Assembly: GCA_025738555.1 (NCBI GenBank)
Contig: JAOVFP010000004.1
Coordinates: 186,001-250,000 of the forward strand
DNA length: 64,000 nucleotides
Source: Cyathus striatus
Lineage: Eukaryota > Basidiomycota > Agaricomycetes > Agaricales > Nidulariaceae
Direction of reading: 5' to 3'
Position 1 is the stretch's first letter. Each line of letters starts with the position of its first letter. The notes below the pieces were generated by a model, which saw only the letters and a list, made by a program, of their open reading frames with translations, searched no databases and was not told the DNA's origin. Below, one piece after another: positions 36,379 to 48,582 of the stretch. The position numbers and the translations under genes were made by a program.

Positions 36379-36860
36379 CATCAGGAAAAACTGAGATCCA
36401 TAATTTATGCTAATTAGTACCAATTATTATAATTGGTATGGACATACCTAATTATGTTTAGTTAGATGTAATTCACAATAATTTAGTCACAATTATTGAT
36501 TCTTCTAACAAGGTACTATTGGCTTATTATAAAAAATGCTTAAAAGCATTCTAATGAAGCATAGTTAATGTACTTATATTCTGGGTATTTGTATTATAGT
36601 TAATTGTCACATAACTATATATATTTAACCTAATTTAACATTGGGCTTTTGTGTTACATTTAACTAGGCTGAATTGTTTTGTAATTATATATATTTAACT
36701 TAATTCAATATTGAGCTTTGGCATTATGTTTGATTATGTATAATTACAGGTAATTAGCAAAGACATTGAAGATGGGTTCTATCTTAAGCTGTAAATAGGT
36801 GTAGTTAAACAATAATTATTCTTATTTAAAAGTCTTTTTACATAGAATTTATACAAGAAT
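36379..36860. repeat. Subterminal AT-rich repeats of the Plavaka element
   Basis: TATATATTTAACTTAATTCA-type phrases with GAGCTTTGGCATTATG occur twice about 75 bp apart (36620-36740), and TTAATTAGTACCAATTA words lie nearer the end. No gene. Confidence 0.55.
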
Positions 36861-39800
36861 TCAGTACAGATGTTTGTCCGTAAAGCTATTAATAAAGAAT
36901 GTATCACATAGATCAAGTACAGTACTACTTGTCCACTGCACTGGGGCAAAAGCACCAAACTTTGGGAATAGGTGAACACTTCTTTGTATTCTTTCTACAG
37001 GAATTATTTCACCAAGTCTATCCCCATTTTTATCTTTCTTGGGAGATATTTTGTACATTAGATGATTGGGATGAGGTTCATCTGGTATGTCACTATACCA
37101 CTCAACATATGCCAAGTGTTCAGGATTATTAGAGCCATTATGAAATGTTTGTGACCATAAATTTGGTGGAAGTGAAAATATAACACGTACACGTCCAACT
37201 TTAAATCCTACAGTAAGAACATTACCAATCATATCTAAAAATGAAAATGGCTTAACATACCTTGTAGTCCTATGATACTATTATCAGTACTGTTTGTTGA
37301 TTCCTTTTGAATAAGTGCTGTATCAAACTGGCCAGGAATGTATAACATTGATTTATTGTGGGATATTGGATAAGCATGAATAGAGTCTGATACTAACATA
37401 TGGCCAGTATACTGATCAACTCGCTGATATTTTATATGGTGCCAGACCCAGTAGTTTTTTAATGGCATATGTACACCCTACAATTTCTTTTTTATTAAAC
37501 TTGGTAACATATCTGGATGGTTACATTTTATAACATACTTTGCAAATGCATTTCTGAAGTCAATTGCACCATATTCAATTTCTAGTGCATCTAGACTAAC
37601 TTTATGTGCACTAGGAAACTTTGACAGGTGCATAGTTCTATCAAGCTCAAGGCCAGGGGGCTGCCATTCATAAATTTTTGGAACTGGTTTTCCTGATATA
37701 CACCAAGCAATGTACTGTTCATGACGGTATATTTTTTCCTTTCTTTCAAGCCATCTTGTCATTTGTTTAAATTCATCTTTGTAATTGCTTGCTCTATATG
37801 CTTGCTTTGCCAAATCAATATGAAGTTGTTCTGTATATTCTGTGTTGTAGTTATCTGTAGTACCAAAAAGTTTGATTTTTTTGACATAGTGCTCAGCAAA
37901 ATGAAGCTTGGGAAGGTTGTAGTCCTGTCGTATTTTAAGCTCAATGAATATATCTCTATTTTCATGAAATGATTGTAATGATTGTTTTAGCAAGATTAAA
38001 ATTTTATCAGTGTGGATTGGGTATTGTGCTAGATATAAAAAATCAAGCAATGTACAAACACAGCAGACAAGTCTAGCAGATGAAATCTCTTGAGGTAGTG
38101 GAATATCAATTATTAGCCCCAGAAGAATTTGTGCTATTTGATCATGTTCTTGGCCTGTGACCTTGGACAGTGATGTAATACCCTTCATAAATAGTCTTAT
38201 ATTATGATTAGGAGGAAGTTGATGACAACGAGCATTAATTTCAGTTTCACCAAATGCCTTGACAACCCATGCTACAAGATGCTTTATAATACCTTGATGA
38301 AGTTGATGAAGAATATCAGGTGAAATTGATTGGTAAATATTCACATGTGGAAGGTTCTTCCAAAAAGGATCAATTACAGGTTTCACTCGAGATTCTTCAC
38401 AAGTTTGTAGAAAGGCTGCAGTATTTACATCAAATGAATCAAGCACATCTAAAATAGCATTAAGATCACGATATGAAGATGATACATCTGAATCAAAGTC
38501 TTCCAACTCAGGTTTAATAGCAGGACAAGTTGGGCAATCTCCATAGTATACACAGGTTGTTAAGACCTGCTCTGGATAGTCCCCCATAAACACAGCAAAT
38601 AGTGGATGCATATGTTGCAAACAATCATCAGCAGTAGTCATATGAAATCCTTTTTCACCAAGTGTCTCCAGTGGTTTTAAGATAGTTGACATACATGCAT
38701 GATATAGATTAGCAAGCATACGCCACTGAGAAGACTTATTGGTAACACCCTCTAGATGTATAGTTGGTAGATATCCAAGCAGTACATAGGCTCTTGCTGA
38801 TGGTTTTCGGCAAATCTCTTTTGGAATATTTCCAATTGTAAGATAAACAGGATAGACAGCTTTATTTTGAAATAAAGTTAACTGTGTCTTATCAGTTGAT
38901 ATAATTATTGGAACAATTGTTGAGCCAGGTGTTTTTGTTTCTAGCTGCTTCTATGGTTATGTGAGAAAATATTAGCAATCATTATCATTATATTAGTTCA
39001 AATTCATTCACCTGTTTTTCCCACCACCACCTTCCTGTATGTATATCATGATACATTCTAGTTGTTTCAGTATCATCTGTGTAGTGCTTTTCAGGTTCAA
39101 ATACTAGATATGGTGCAAATTTGGGATCTCCCAGTAGTGCCTTGACACAGTCAATTATATCTCGAAAATAGACATCACAAGTTTTATTTCCAATACAGAC
39201 TTCTTTCCGAACAAAATGTGGACACCCTGGTAAGTTGTCATCAATTCTTTGGTTGAGCTCTGAGGAAGACTTAAAAGAGAGTCCCAGTTTATCAATAACC
39301 TAATACATTTAATATTAGCTTGGTTAAATCACTTTATAATAATATAAATTACCCCATCAATTTGTATTAACTGGTCAAATACATTTGAACTTGGACCTTG
39401 GAGTTTAGCCCATTTGGCTATTTCCCATTCCAACTTAGATTTAAATGGGTGATAATAATTTTTTTCATTGCCAACTTTAACATGGTACTCATCATTTTGA
39501 GTGGTGTTGTTAGTTGACATAACTCGGCCTGCCTTTTTACCAAATTTCTTCACATGTGGTGTGTTACGCAGTTGCTGCTCAACTCCTCCTCGAATGCAAA
39601 ATGCTTTGTTTGTTGTATTTGATTCTGTATTTTCCTCATTAGACTGTGTTGATTGTGTGTTGAGATGTGTGCGCATGGGTTCCAAAAATGACTCTTCTGC
39701 ATCCAGTACTTCTTCAAAATCATCTCTCTCATTATCATAATTTTCAATGTCTTCATTATCAATGTCAAAAATTTGTGTAGGATAATCAGCATAATCTCCA

Positions 39801-40072
39801 TAGAGATCCCCTTGTTGATCAACTTGAATTGCAGTATCAGTCTGAAGGGATGGACCTGGCAAGGGTGCCAAAAAAGATGCAGTGTTTTGGGTTGGAACAT
39901 CTGCATCAGAATCAACATCCATGTTGGATTCCATACATGAAGATTCATTTTCAATTTGCTCTATATGATCCTGCTCATAGTGGTTCTGACATAGTGGATC
40001 AGTGCTCTTGTGAAGATGGGCAGCAAGACCTCTTCTCTTAATTTTTCTTCCACAGCCTTGACATTGAGTCAT
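36861..40072 (-). CDS. Plavaka transposase, apparently complete
   Basis: The start at 40072 gives MTQCQGCGRKIKRRGLAAHL, an N-terminal C2H2-like finger, then an acidic linker and HPFKSKLEWEIAKWAKLQG. After an intron (about 39302-39353) come GCPHFVRKEVCIG and TGRWWWEKQ. After another intron (about 38950-39012) come STDKTQLTLFQNKAVYPVYL and IPKEICRKPSARA. The long exon ending at 37478 has PLFAVFMGDYPEQVL, CPTCPAIKPELED, DILHQLHQGIIKHLV and NHNIRLFMKGITSLS. Further exons give QRVDQYTGHMLVSD and end with ERIQRSVHLFPKFGAFAP and SSTVLDLCDTFFINSF. Every expected block is present, in order and without stops, so this could be an active transposase that cuts and joins the element's ends. CpG is scarce, yet the frame is preserved. 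Confidence 0.88.
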
Positions 40073-40540
40073 TGATGATTCAGGGATTAAGTAGTACTTG
40101 AAGACTTGTTGGTTGAGTCCAGTTGAGAATCCTATGCACTGTGGTGGAGGAAGATTTACAGCAAGTATGAATCATACTTATGTGCTATATAAATGTTTGC
40201 AATGAATTGAAGATCACTGTGTGAAAGATCACTAATTATAGTGTACATTGGCTGATGTTTCCCACCAATTGCTCTCACCATTTAATTTCAAGTGAGAATA
40301 CATGACATGGACCTGTTAGCGAGCTCATGCTGCTGTTGAAGGAAGTTGAATTCATTAGCACATGTGCCTATCCATTTGCTGCTTCTTGACAGGTCAAATC
40401 ATCGATTGAATGATGAATCAATTGAATTTGAGGGCATAGTGATAAATATAAATAATATATTCCATTAGAATACACACATCTCATACACTCCTAAACACAA
40501 AATCACCAGGTCCATCCTTCTCACAATGAACCCCATTCCA
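40073..40540. promoter_or_regulatory. Upstream region of the Plavaka transposase
   Basis: AT-rich spacer upstream of the ATG at 40072 and probably containing the promoter. No defined signal recognised. Its right edge abuts sequence of higher GC content. Confidence 0.4.
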
Positions 40541-40869
40541 ATCTCACCTTCACATCTCTTGGTTCGATAACCTTAATCCACAGCCACTGTGTATGGCACC
40601 ACCCAACTCTGTACCAATCACGCAGGTGCTTATATGACAAAACTGAAGATCTAAGACTTCTTTGAATGCATGTACAAATATAAACAAGAGGAAGCACATC
40701 ACATGCCCCATCATCGCGTGTCCAGGCATTGAGCACATGTGACACTATCAGTCCACAGCCAACAGCCAACAGTAAAGGATATACGAGCCCATCTGCACCA
40801 CAAAGACTAACCACCCTAGCCCACCAAACATGCCACTGTACAATCCTAACCCTTCAACTATGTTCCTCA
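40541..40869 (-). other. Possible C-terminal continuation of the captured GCN2 piece
   Basis: Minus-strand open frames exist, but residues here do not line up clearly with GCN2. Base composition matches the captured segment to its right. Confidence 0.35.
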
Positions 40870-41880
40870 CGGACACAAGCCCCCACATACACTATTCCGC
40901 AGCTCACTCATATCGAGCCACATGTGGGTGTGACAACGAGCTTGTTCTTGAGCTGCACTCATGTATGATATCTGCGCTGATATTGTGACGCCAGAGGTAT
41001 GATACAACATCCAAGCAATCTTGCAGATACCCAGGATGGTAAGACACAAACATACACATCGCAACGATGAGGGCTTCAGAAGCCGAAGGAGCATTCTTCC
41101 TTCACCAAGGCCTTGACAGATGCACTTTGGAAGGTGGCAGTGATCTCCTCCATGGCGATCTGGATACCAACAGTGCAGGTACCGTCAGCCTTCTGTTTCA
41201 GAGTGAATCACGAAATGTATCTAGAATATGGTCAGCTAAAGCAATTCTCAACATGATTAGGACAACATACCGGCCACCATAAGCCATAATATCAGCCCAT
41301 CTACCCTTCTTGATCACCTCCATGATAACACCATCCTTGAAAATCAAATAGTGCAAGCCAAGCATCAACGGATGGATCTAAACTGTGCAAGTGACATCAG
41401 TAGAGTTTGCGAACTGGATGCTAGTGTGGATTTCACTGACGGCCGACGGCATCATAGTGACAAGAGTTGAGGAGGCTTTCTTCAGCTTGGAGAGGATGCA
41501 ATTGATGTCTTTACCTACCAACAGAGTCAGCTATGCAGTATACCAGGAAAGAAGACAAGTACCCATTTCGGATAAGATCTCCAACTCATCCACAGAGCTA
41601 CAAAGCAGTCCTTTCTTAAGGAGCAGCACACATTTCTGTGACATGGACGATTTGGGCTGGTTGAGGATATCAATGACTGCAGCACACTGTGTCTCGGAGA
41701 CATGGTTCAAAGAAAGTTTGATGACTAGAGCAGAATATGAGAGACACAGCCACAGCAGGATGTACTTTGGGAGTGAGAAACATGAATATCATAGTTCTGA
41801 GAAAGATTAGGGAAACTGCTCAAGTAATCATTGGCAACAGCGATAATTTCCCCTGGTCCTAACCAAACCTTGGGAGTGTG
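40870..41880 (-). pseudogene. GCN2: Captured GCN2 fragment: HisRS-like and C-terminal domains
   Basis: On the minus strand, successive pieces match the back half of fungal GCN2, the eIF2-alpha kinase that senses uncharged tRNA. They are VIDILNQPKSSMSQKCVLLL, then LSKLKKASSTLVTMMPSAVS with EIHTSIQFANSTDVT, GVIMEVIKKGRWADIMAYGG (the HisRS-like GGRY motif), then SASVKALVKEECSFGF, SPHRCDVYV and YHPGYLQDCLDVVSYLWRHN. A TGA replaces the Trp expected after SFGF, another stop interrupts at about 41382, and a frame slip lies near 41050. So this is a dead piece, not a working enzyme. It lies inside the Plavaka element beside other GCN2 pieces. Confidence 0.75.
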
Positions 41881-42864
41881 ACTGAGAGAGATGAAGACCG
41901 AGACATATGTCTTGGTTTTTGATGAAGCCCGACTGCAGAAGTAGATAGAACGTCAATCGCATGAATGAGATCATGGGTGTGAGTGCCTACCTTTAGCTGA
42001 GTGCCAGTACGTGAACATAAGACAGGAGGTCCAGGCAGAGTGTCGAAAGTTCATATAAAAATGATCATCTGCAAAGAGCAGCAGTGTAAGAGAGGATAAT
42101 ATACAATGAAACCGAAAAACATACACAAAGTACCCCAGCCCCAGAAGCACGTCCTCTCATTGAGAGGCAAGGAGGCAAAGCAAGATCACCAGAGTATGGC
42201 GCTAGAGCACAGCATCTCAAGTCCTGAAAATGCAACAATCTGATGTGGGGAGGAGAGGGATGTACTAGAGTACAGTGATTCAATTGACAATACAATCCAG
42301 GGGGGGGCAAGTAAACAAACGACAGTGGGGAGGTTCTCTTTTCCCAGAGTGGGAAATGTGCAACCTGCCAGAGTATGCTAGTAACTGAAGTCTGAAGAAT
42401 AGGCAGAAAGAGAATGTACCAGCTATAGGAGAACGACAGTGAAAGAGAAGATATCCGTAACATTGCCCTTTCACTGCACAGCTGAAGAAACATGCGGCAT
42501 GGCCAGTTTTTCTAGCAGAGTGCAGTAAAATGGCAATAACGAGCAGATACATCTCTACACTGAAGTGTATCAGTGACCTGCAGTGATAAGTGTAGCAACG
42601 ATTAGAGGATATGGTGTATGTACCAACAGTCACCAACAAAAACAAAAACACGTGACCAAATCGCTCGAATTTCAATTCTAAGTACTAAGTTCTCCCTTCT
42701 CCCCTTCCCATCTTATCAGCCAGCCAACTCAAAGCTCTAACCGGGCATCTCATCTCCTCCAGAATTGGTGCCCTCCCATCAATGCAGAACACCCGAGTGA
42801 TACGAAGATTTTTAGAAAGGTTAATGCAATCTTCATATCGCTCTGCTGTGTCTTCAACTTAATC
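41881..42864. other. Captured or spacer sequence, not assigned
   Basis: It has GC content like the GCN2 pieces. The minus-strand part just left of 42865 reads VKKIKLKTQQSD, which fits the beta-3 strand of the GCN2 kinase lobe. The remainder, including a frame ending LSWLADKMGRG, I cannot place. Confidence 0.4.
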
Positions 42865-43535
42865 TTCTTAACTAATCGCTCCATCAGCCTCCTTCTTCAC
42901 AGCGAAAAAGAAAGAGACAAACCAGCATAAATCCTTCCATCAATCTTATTCTTAGCCTTAACCACACTCCCAAACGCACCCTGGCCAAGAAGCTCCAACT
43001 CCTCCCAATCCTCCTTCCACTGACTCGTATGCCTCCTAATCAGTAATCTGAATTAATCAATCTCAGGTGAAGCAGAAACGAGCCCTTGGGTGTGTTGTCC
43101 ATAAAGCGGGAGAGGCGTATGTTGGTTGCTAAAGCTGATCTGTGGGGATTGGTTTCCACTGGTGAAGTGACTGTGCCCATTAGGTGCTGAGTTGGGATTA
43201 TGAAATGATGCCTCCAACAAGTCAGCGAGGAGGAGAGACACATCACATGCGCTTTCTTGGGTGGAATAATCATGTTCAAAGTCATTCTCGCTAGCAAAGG
43301 AGAAATCACAGCCAAATCTGTAAGGTAATACTTATATCAACATAGAACAATGAAAAAAGAGGAAAAAAACACAAACAAGCTTGTAAAGCAGAATGCACAT
43401 TGCCAAATCGGTCCATTACATACAACCCAATGAGCATCTGAAGAAGCACAATGCCAACGACGTGTATATCCCTTTGGTGTGTATACAAAAGTGAGCTCTC
43501 ATTCTTCACGTCTCACGATGGCCTAAGCAATGACT
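42865..43535 (-). pseudogene. GCN2: Captured GCN2 fragment: pseudokinase end, linker and kinase start
   Basis: From right to left on the minus strand: YTHQRDIHVVGIVLLQMLIG and MDRFGNVHSALQ (end of the pseudokinase domain), a linker with DFSFASENDFEHD, then KEDWEELELLGQGAFGSVVK and NKIDGRIYAG (the glycine-rich loop of the true kinase domain). Introns in between keep GT-AG edges. The order agrees with GCN2 and runs toward the piece at 40870-41880. The middle of the kinase is missing here and appears instead, inverted, at 43690. Confidence 0.75.
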
Positions 43536-43689
43536 TTAACATTCACCTTGACAGTTTAAATAGAAAGACATACCCTCTGAAAAAGCACTGGAGGGCGAGT
43601 ATCCTGAATCATACGCCCCCCTGGTGGGTAGATTTATCCTGTTCCCGCCTGGTTGGCAGCATCATTGGTCCCAGAAGAAAGATAGTAAG

Positions 43690-44210
43690 TGTGCATTTTC
43701 GTGTGTTGTATGCAGGCTCATCATGTAGTAGTTATTAGCTGGTTGTTGCAGCATGAGCCAAATGATAGGCCTACTGCCCTCAAGTTGTCCCAAAGTCCAC
43801 TGCTCCCTCCCAAGGTTGAGGATGAGTATTTCAAAGGCGCATTGAGGATGATGGTCAAGAGCAACTCTCCCCACCATCAAGTACTTCTTTCCTCCCTCTT
43901 CTCCCAGACTCCCAAGCTATCCGGTGGATTCCTTTACGACATGGAAAATAACCCTCCTGAACATGCAGCCCTTAACGATAATGTCCAAGAATGCCTCGCT
44001 GCCCTCTTTAAAATGCTTGGTGCCATTGATATGGAACCTCCCCTCCTTATGCCCATTATAGACCCTGCAGATAGTGAAACTCAACCTACGTTCATTGATA
44101 ATCATGGCGATATGGTGTATCTTCCCAATAATATCTTTACCCCATTTGCTAGACATGCTGCCAGGAATATTAGACATATCAAGCAGTATCATATCATGAA
44201 TATCTAAAAG
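43690..44210 (+). pseudogene. GCN2: Captured GCN2 fragment, inverted: kinase C-lobe end and start of HisRS-like domain
   Basis: A clean plus-strand frame reads HHVVVISWLLQHEPNDRPTA and LSQSPLLPPKVEDEYFKGAL (end of the kinase domain), then GGFLYDMENNPPEHAALNDN and MLGAIDMEPPLLMPIIDP with VYLPNNIFTPFARHAARNIR (start of the HisRS-like domain). This is the part absent from the minus-strand pieces, and it points the other way. So the captured gene was broken and a central block inverted. VPGYPVMQKELV near 44270 may be its next exon. It is not a complete gene. Confidence 0.78.
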
Positions 44211-45786
44211 TCTGTGTACGTGTTTCGTTTATGAGGTGGGGAATGTAACTGATTGTTTTGTTTAGTCCTGTACCTGGATATCCCGTTATGCAGAAAGAGC
44301 TGGTAGTTTGACTGGTAGGCGAGCACTGAGGATGAGCTCACACAAGCCTTTCCAGCACCAACTTGTTACGCTAGATCATCAGCCACTGTGTGACATTCTG
44401 GGTGTCTGGAGGGCACAGAGGCAGTACAAATGCTATGCCTGACTGTATTTTTAACGTCAGGCCCCTACATGATAACAACAGTAACACTTCCTGTGGCTTG
44501 CTCTCCAGCTGTTAGCTACATTGGCTAGCAGCCATATTCTCCTGCACCGTGCTCCTGAATCGCACATTCTCCCCTTATTCTCAACCTCCAACACTCACAG
44601 GGTGCATCCAGTCTTATTTGGGTTGGATCAGTGATTTTCTTCATACTATGGAAAGCAATACCCGTTATGGTTCTATTAGTCATAATACCAGGATACTGGT
44701 CCTCTCACCCCATACTACAGGAGCAAGAAACGGTATACCTTGTGGCTGTTGACCTTGTCTTCGATATGACTCTGATGCCCTACCCAGCACCTCAATCATT
44801 ATGGTGTACCTTCCTCTCAGTCTTACCTACCGATAGGGATTTCGTGGAGCTGGAAGAGATGGTTCCGTTCGACGCTGAACAGCCAAGATCACCTGCATAT
44901 GCAGCCCTTCCAACCTAGAACATCGAAAAGATCATGTATGCAGGAGGGTGGCCAAGTACATGTTGGTCCTTTTCCTCCGAATTCAGGCTCATGGTCGAAC
45001 TAGTGGTCACAGCCAGCATCACCTTCCTTGAACATGAAACAATCCCAATTGCAACCCTATGCTCATGTTCTGCACATAGTGGGGGTACTCTCGCTGATCT
45101 ACGCCTCTTGCCCTGCAAGTTCATTCCAACTCACCTCCTATAGTACGTCTAGAACTCTCCCATATGTATATGCTCCTCTTACATGAAATTTGCCCCCTCC
45201 CCCCCCCCTGCTAGGCCCCAGTTGGCTTGTTTGACCTGTCTGAGTTGCAGCTGCGACTCTCAGGGCTGTATAGCAATCCAGCATATAGTGCATATGGGTT
45301 TTTGCGAAGATGATGCTTTCAATTCATGCTACATGTGAAAGATATTGTGCTCTTCTTTTACCAAATTCATCCCTTTTCTCTGATCTGTTGGTTTGTTTTG
45401 ATCTGTCTGAGTTGCGGCTGTGACTCTCAATCTGGAGTTTGTGTTACCTCACCAGTAGCTTCGCTGTTATGCTCTGCATGGTTGGATATGGCTTCTTCAT
45501 CACCCTATCAACATTTATACCTGGGCCTCTGCAGCCTTATACCCCCCTTTTCCCTCTTCTTCTGCGCCTCAAGAAGGAAATGCAACTACATCTCATGATA
45601 CACCCATAATACACTCACTACCAGCTCTGCTCAGTATCCAAAATGCCAAGCCTCTATGTCTGCATGGTGTTCACGTGACCTTGTTTGAGGTTGTTGATCC
45701 TTATGGGTGAAAGCGACCTTTGTGCCACCTCATTTGCCCACTCGCCTCTTCTTTGTATACCACCTCCTTCGCAAACCCATCTTGCC
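44211..45786. other. Cargo sequence of unknown origin between GCN2 and DUF6532 pieces
   Basis: It has GC content similar to genes and several medium open frames, for example one with VYLVAVDLVFDMTLMPYPAP at 44730-44900. I do not recognise any family. The phrase TGATCTGT(C/T)TGAGTTG with TGCGACTCTCA occurs twice (near 45230 and 45400), so part of it is duplicated. Confidence 0.4.
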
Positions 45787-48003
45787 ATGGCAAACCGTAA
45801 AGGTGGAAAAGGTTCCTCTTCCACTGGTATATTCTTCTATATTTTAGAAGTCATAATTTAGTTGTTCATTTTGTGTTTCAGGGAAGGCCGAGCTGCCTGG
45901 TCCTCGAGGAAAGAAGCGGGGTCCACCTAAGGAGAGCGTTGAAACACCTTCCAAAAAGCCCAAAGGTATGTCTCATCCTTGTTGTTTTCCCTCTTATCCC
46001 TTGCTGACATTACTCTAGCCAAGCCCAATACCAGTCTGCACATCACTAGGTCAGTGAGCTGCAAGAACACCACCACAAATAGGGTACCATCTGAGTCTGA
46101 AAGCGAGCCCTCCTCTGCAAAGATGCCAGTGAAGAGATTACGACACCTGCATGAAAAGCCTAGCAATGATAATGTGTCCTCTGACTCTGACTCTGCAGAC
46201 AGTGCAGATGAAGCTGGTGACTGGGTAGTGACGGAGATGAAGATCTCCAACAGCTGGACCCAATGGGTGTACGAGACCAGTTGGCTTCTGAGGTAATTAT
46301 TTCCTTTCTTACATAGTCCAAATACTGACACTGTCTGCAAGCGTGTCATTGTTGCACCAGCTGTTCAAAGCCAATCCGCCAGTCATCTACAGGGACGTTC
46401 TGTTAATGCTGTGGGTTGTCAACTATTACTTTGTTATCTGCTCTAATGATTACTTTAGCATGCTCATACCAACAGTTCCTTGTGTGAGCACAATGCTCTT
46501 GAGCATGCTGGTTCCCATGTCGAAAGATGCTCGCCAAACATGAACACTTTGGAGGAAGAGGGTCTTTATGGGGATGTGGTGGATGATAATGTGGGGGATG
46601 ACAATGAGGGGGATGACAATGAGGGGCTTTCTCAAGTATGGTTGTATTATATAACTAATCTTTGAAGCTCTCATTGCTTTTTCCTATCCCTAGAAGCAAA
46701 ATCATCGATCTGCTCAACGTCTTGCAGAGGTATGTCTGTGGTCTATTTCTGATTTTGTAGCTCATGTCTGTGTGGTAGCATCCTCGTTGGGAGTTGGAAA
46801 AGGACTCTCAGTCCCTGAGTACCAGCTCTTCTCAACAAGGGTCTGATAATGGTGATGTTGATGACATTGAGGATTACTATGTGCCTCCTGCAGGCCGGTC
46901 AAGTCTTATTCGGCTGAGGGATCAACCTTTCAAATTCCGTGCTCTCTTGAAGACTGGCATTCGGTGCTATTCCTGAGCAGCCCTTTCAACAACATTCTAC
47001 CCAAAGATCAACTCCACCTACACTCCCATTCGCATCTTTTTACATCAAATTGCAGAGAGAAAGGGCTGGAACGAGCTTGCAGAACGTATACGCACCAACT
47101 TTGATATTGGTAGTGAGGGTGCTAAAGTGGTACATCACCCCATTACACTATTACCTGAGACCTCATAATCTGATATACTGTTCATGTTTAGCTTCATCAT
47201 CGCTTAGGCATTCTTCGCAGCAAATCAAAGAGTGCTGTTTCACAGGTTGTTGGGCCATACTATAGCATAGATATGAAGTGTACCATTGATGAATGAAGAC
47301 TTTATGTGGCAGCTCTTATTAATGATGGAGACTATATCTACCCAAGAACACCAGTGAGCTATTAAGACTTATTATTATACTTTCTTGTTACTCACATATG
47401 CATATATCTTAGGCTGGGAATATTATTAAAAAGGAACCATATCAGCACCCATTTGTGATTGCTGGGCTTTGTAAATATGTTTTCTCTGGCTCGCGTACTC
47501 AGGATGTACTTGCTGTTAAACATGCAAAGGTATTCAAGTCATCCTATGATCGGAGGCCTAATGAACTTGAGGTTACCATTCCTATGGTTGCAATGATTGC
47601 GACTGCTGTAAGTCTTTCACATATATTTGCTATTGTAGTATAATTGATGCCATACATTTATGTAGATCCATTCTACACTCTGTGATTGGCAAAGTGGCGA
47701 GAAGAGAAATGTTGAGTTTAACACTGACATGCTTGAAGATGTATATATTGGACATGTCACATTTCTTAAGAAGATTTATGATGGAAGTGTGACTAAGTAT
47801 CATGTCATGATGCATAAAATATACATGTTATGCAAGTATGTTTTTTTATTAAATCCAGCATATATTAAAAACTTATCACTTACATCTTCAGATCAGAGTC
47901 AACCTCAGGAACTGATATTCTTATGAAGATTCAGGGTTTATTGGATTTTGATGGAATGGATGATGTATCGGATACAGAATTAAATGATACTGCAGAACAG
48001 TAG
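45787..48003 (+). CDS. DUF6532-like protein with AT-hook-like N-terminus
   Basis: The start at 45787 gives MANRKGGKGSSSTG. After an intron comes GPRGKKRGPPKESVE, a basic stretch resembling an AT-hook, then Ser/Glu/Asp-rich linkers. Exons near 46680-46970 encode KQNHRSAQRLAE and VPPAGRSSLIRL. The C-terminal part has NDGDYIYPRTP, then after an intron KKEPYQHPFVIAGLCKYVFS and PNELEVTIPMVAMIATA, and after another DWQSGEKRNVEFNTDMLEDV with KKIYDGSVTKYHVMMHKIY. This pattern (YIYP...YQHP...RP-ELE...VA-VATA) matches DUF6532 as I recall it. The last exon ends at 48003. Stops at 46974 and around 47166-47290 may be unresolved introns or decay. The function is unknown; a chromatin role is a guess from the basic stretch. 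Confidence 0.65.
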
Positions 48004-48376
48004 ATACTTTTGATATCCCTTAGATATTAGATTTAATAAGTACTTTTTATTGAGAACTTTTAACATATTGAAGATGAGAAGTCAATAAGATGGGTCAAGT
48101 GCATAATTAAAGCAATGGTACATGTTTAGAAGTAATATACATTATTTATGGATCTACTCTTAAATTTTGGTGATGTGAATTAGGACAAATTAGTACCTAA
48201 TTTATGTGATTTATGTTGAACACTTTTTATGTACTATATAACTAAAGCAATGGTACATATTTAGAGGTCTATTCTTAAATCCAAACCTGATGAGTTAGCA
48301 AACTTGTAATTATGTTGGTAATTATTGTGAAATATGCCTAAGTTGACTAAATTATATATCTCAATTTTTCCTGATG
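48004..48376. repeat. Right subterminal region of the Plavaka element
   Basis: AT-rich, with a partial duplication (AAAGCAATGGTACATGTTTAG near 48110 and again near 48245). It ends in the CATCAGGAAAAA inverted end. Confidence 0.6.
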
Positions 48377-48582
48377 TGGACACATTCTTGGCACTCATAT
48401 GTTTGTATATCTGTGATTTACTCTGGTCCATCCCAGATGCCTGTATCATGCTTTAGTATTTGTGTGAGCATTGAGATTCTAAGTACAATGAGAAGTGTGA
48501 AGTCATAAACCTATGTTAAGTCTGAGATTAAGGAATGTGCATCAAACATGCATGGTCTTCAACACCGTCCCTTTACCTTACT
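48377..48582. repeat. Dispersed repeat copy 2, right part
   Basis: Continues the homology to 86-420, with the ~130-bp segment at 170-301 absent. It is interrupted at 48583 by the end of the second giant element copy. Confidence 0.75.

Larger units (their letters stand above)
36379..48376. mobile_element. Plavaka-type DNA transposon, 12.0 kb, with cargo
   Basis: The left end is CATCAGGAAAAACTGAGAT and the complement of the right end is CATCAGGAAAAATTGAGAT; the similarity continues for about 30 bp. The 2-bp word TG is duplicated at 36377-36378 and 48377-48378. The empty site is visible at 80-95 (CCATATGGACGCATT). The element contains a Plavaka transposase, shuffled GCN2 pieces and a DUF6532-like gene. 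Plavaka elements belong to the CACTA-related (CMC) group and are typical of Agaricomycetes. Confidence 0.85.

Noticed and set aside
42065..42675. 142- and 131-codon minus-strand frames as separate genes
   Set aside because: They lie between GCN2 pieces, show no domain and overlap in different frames.
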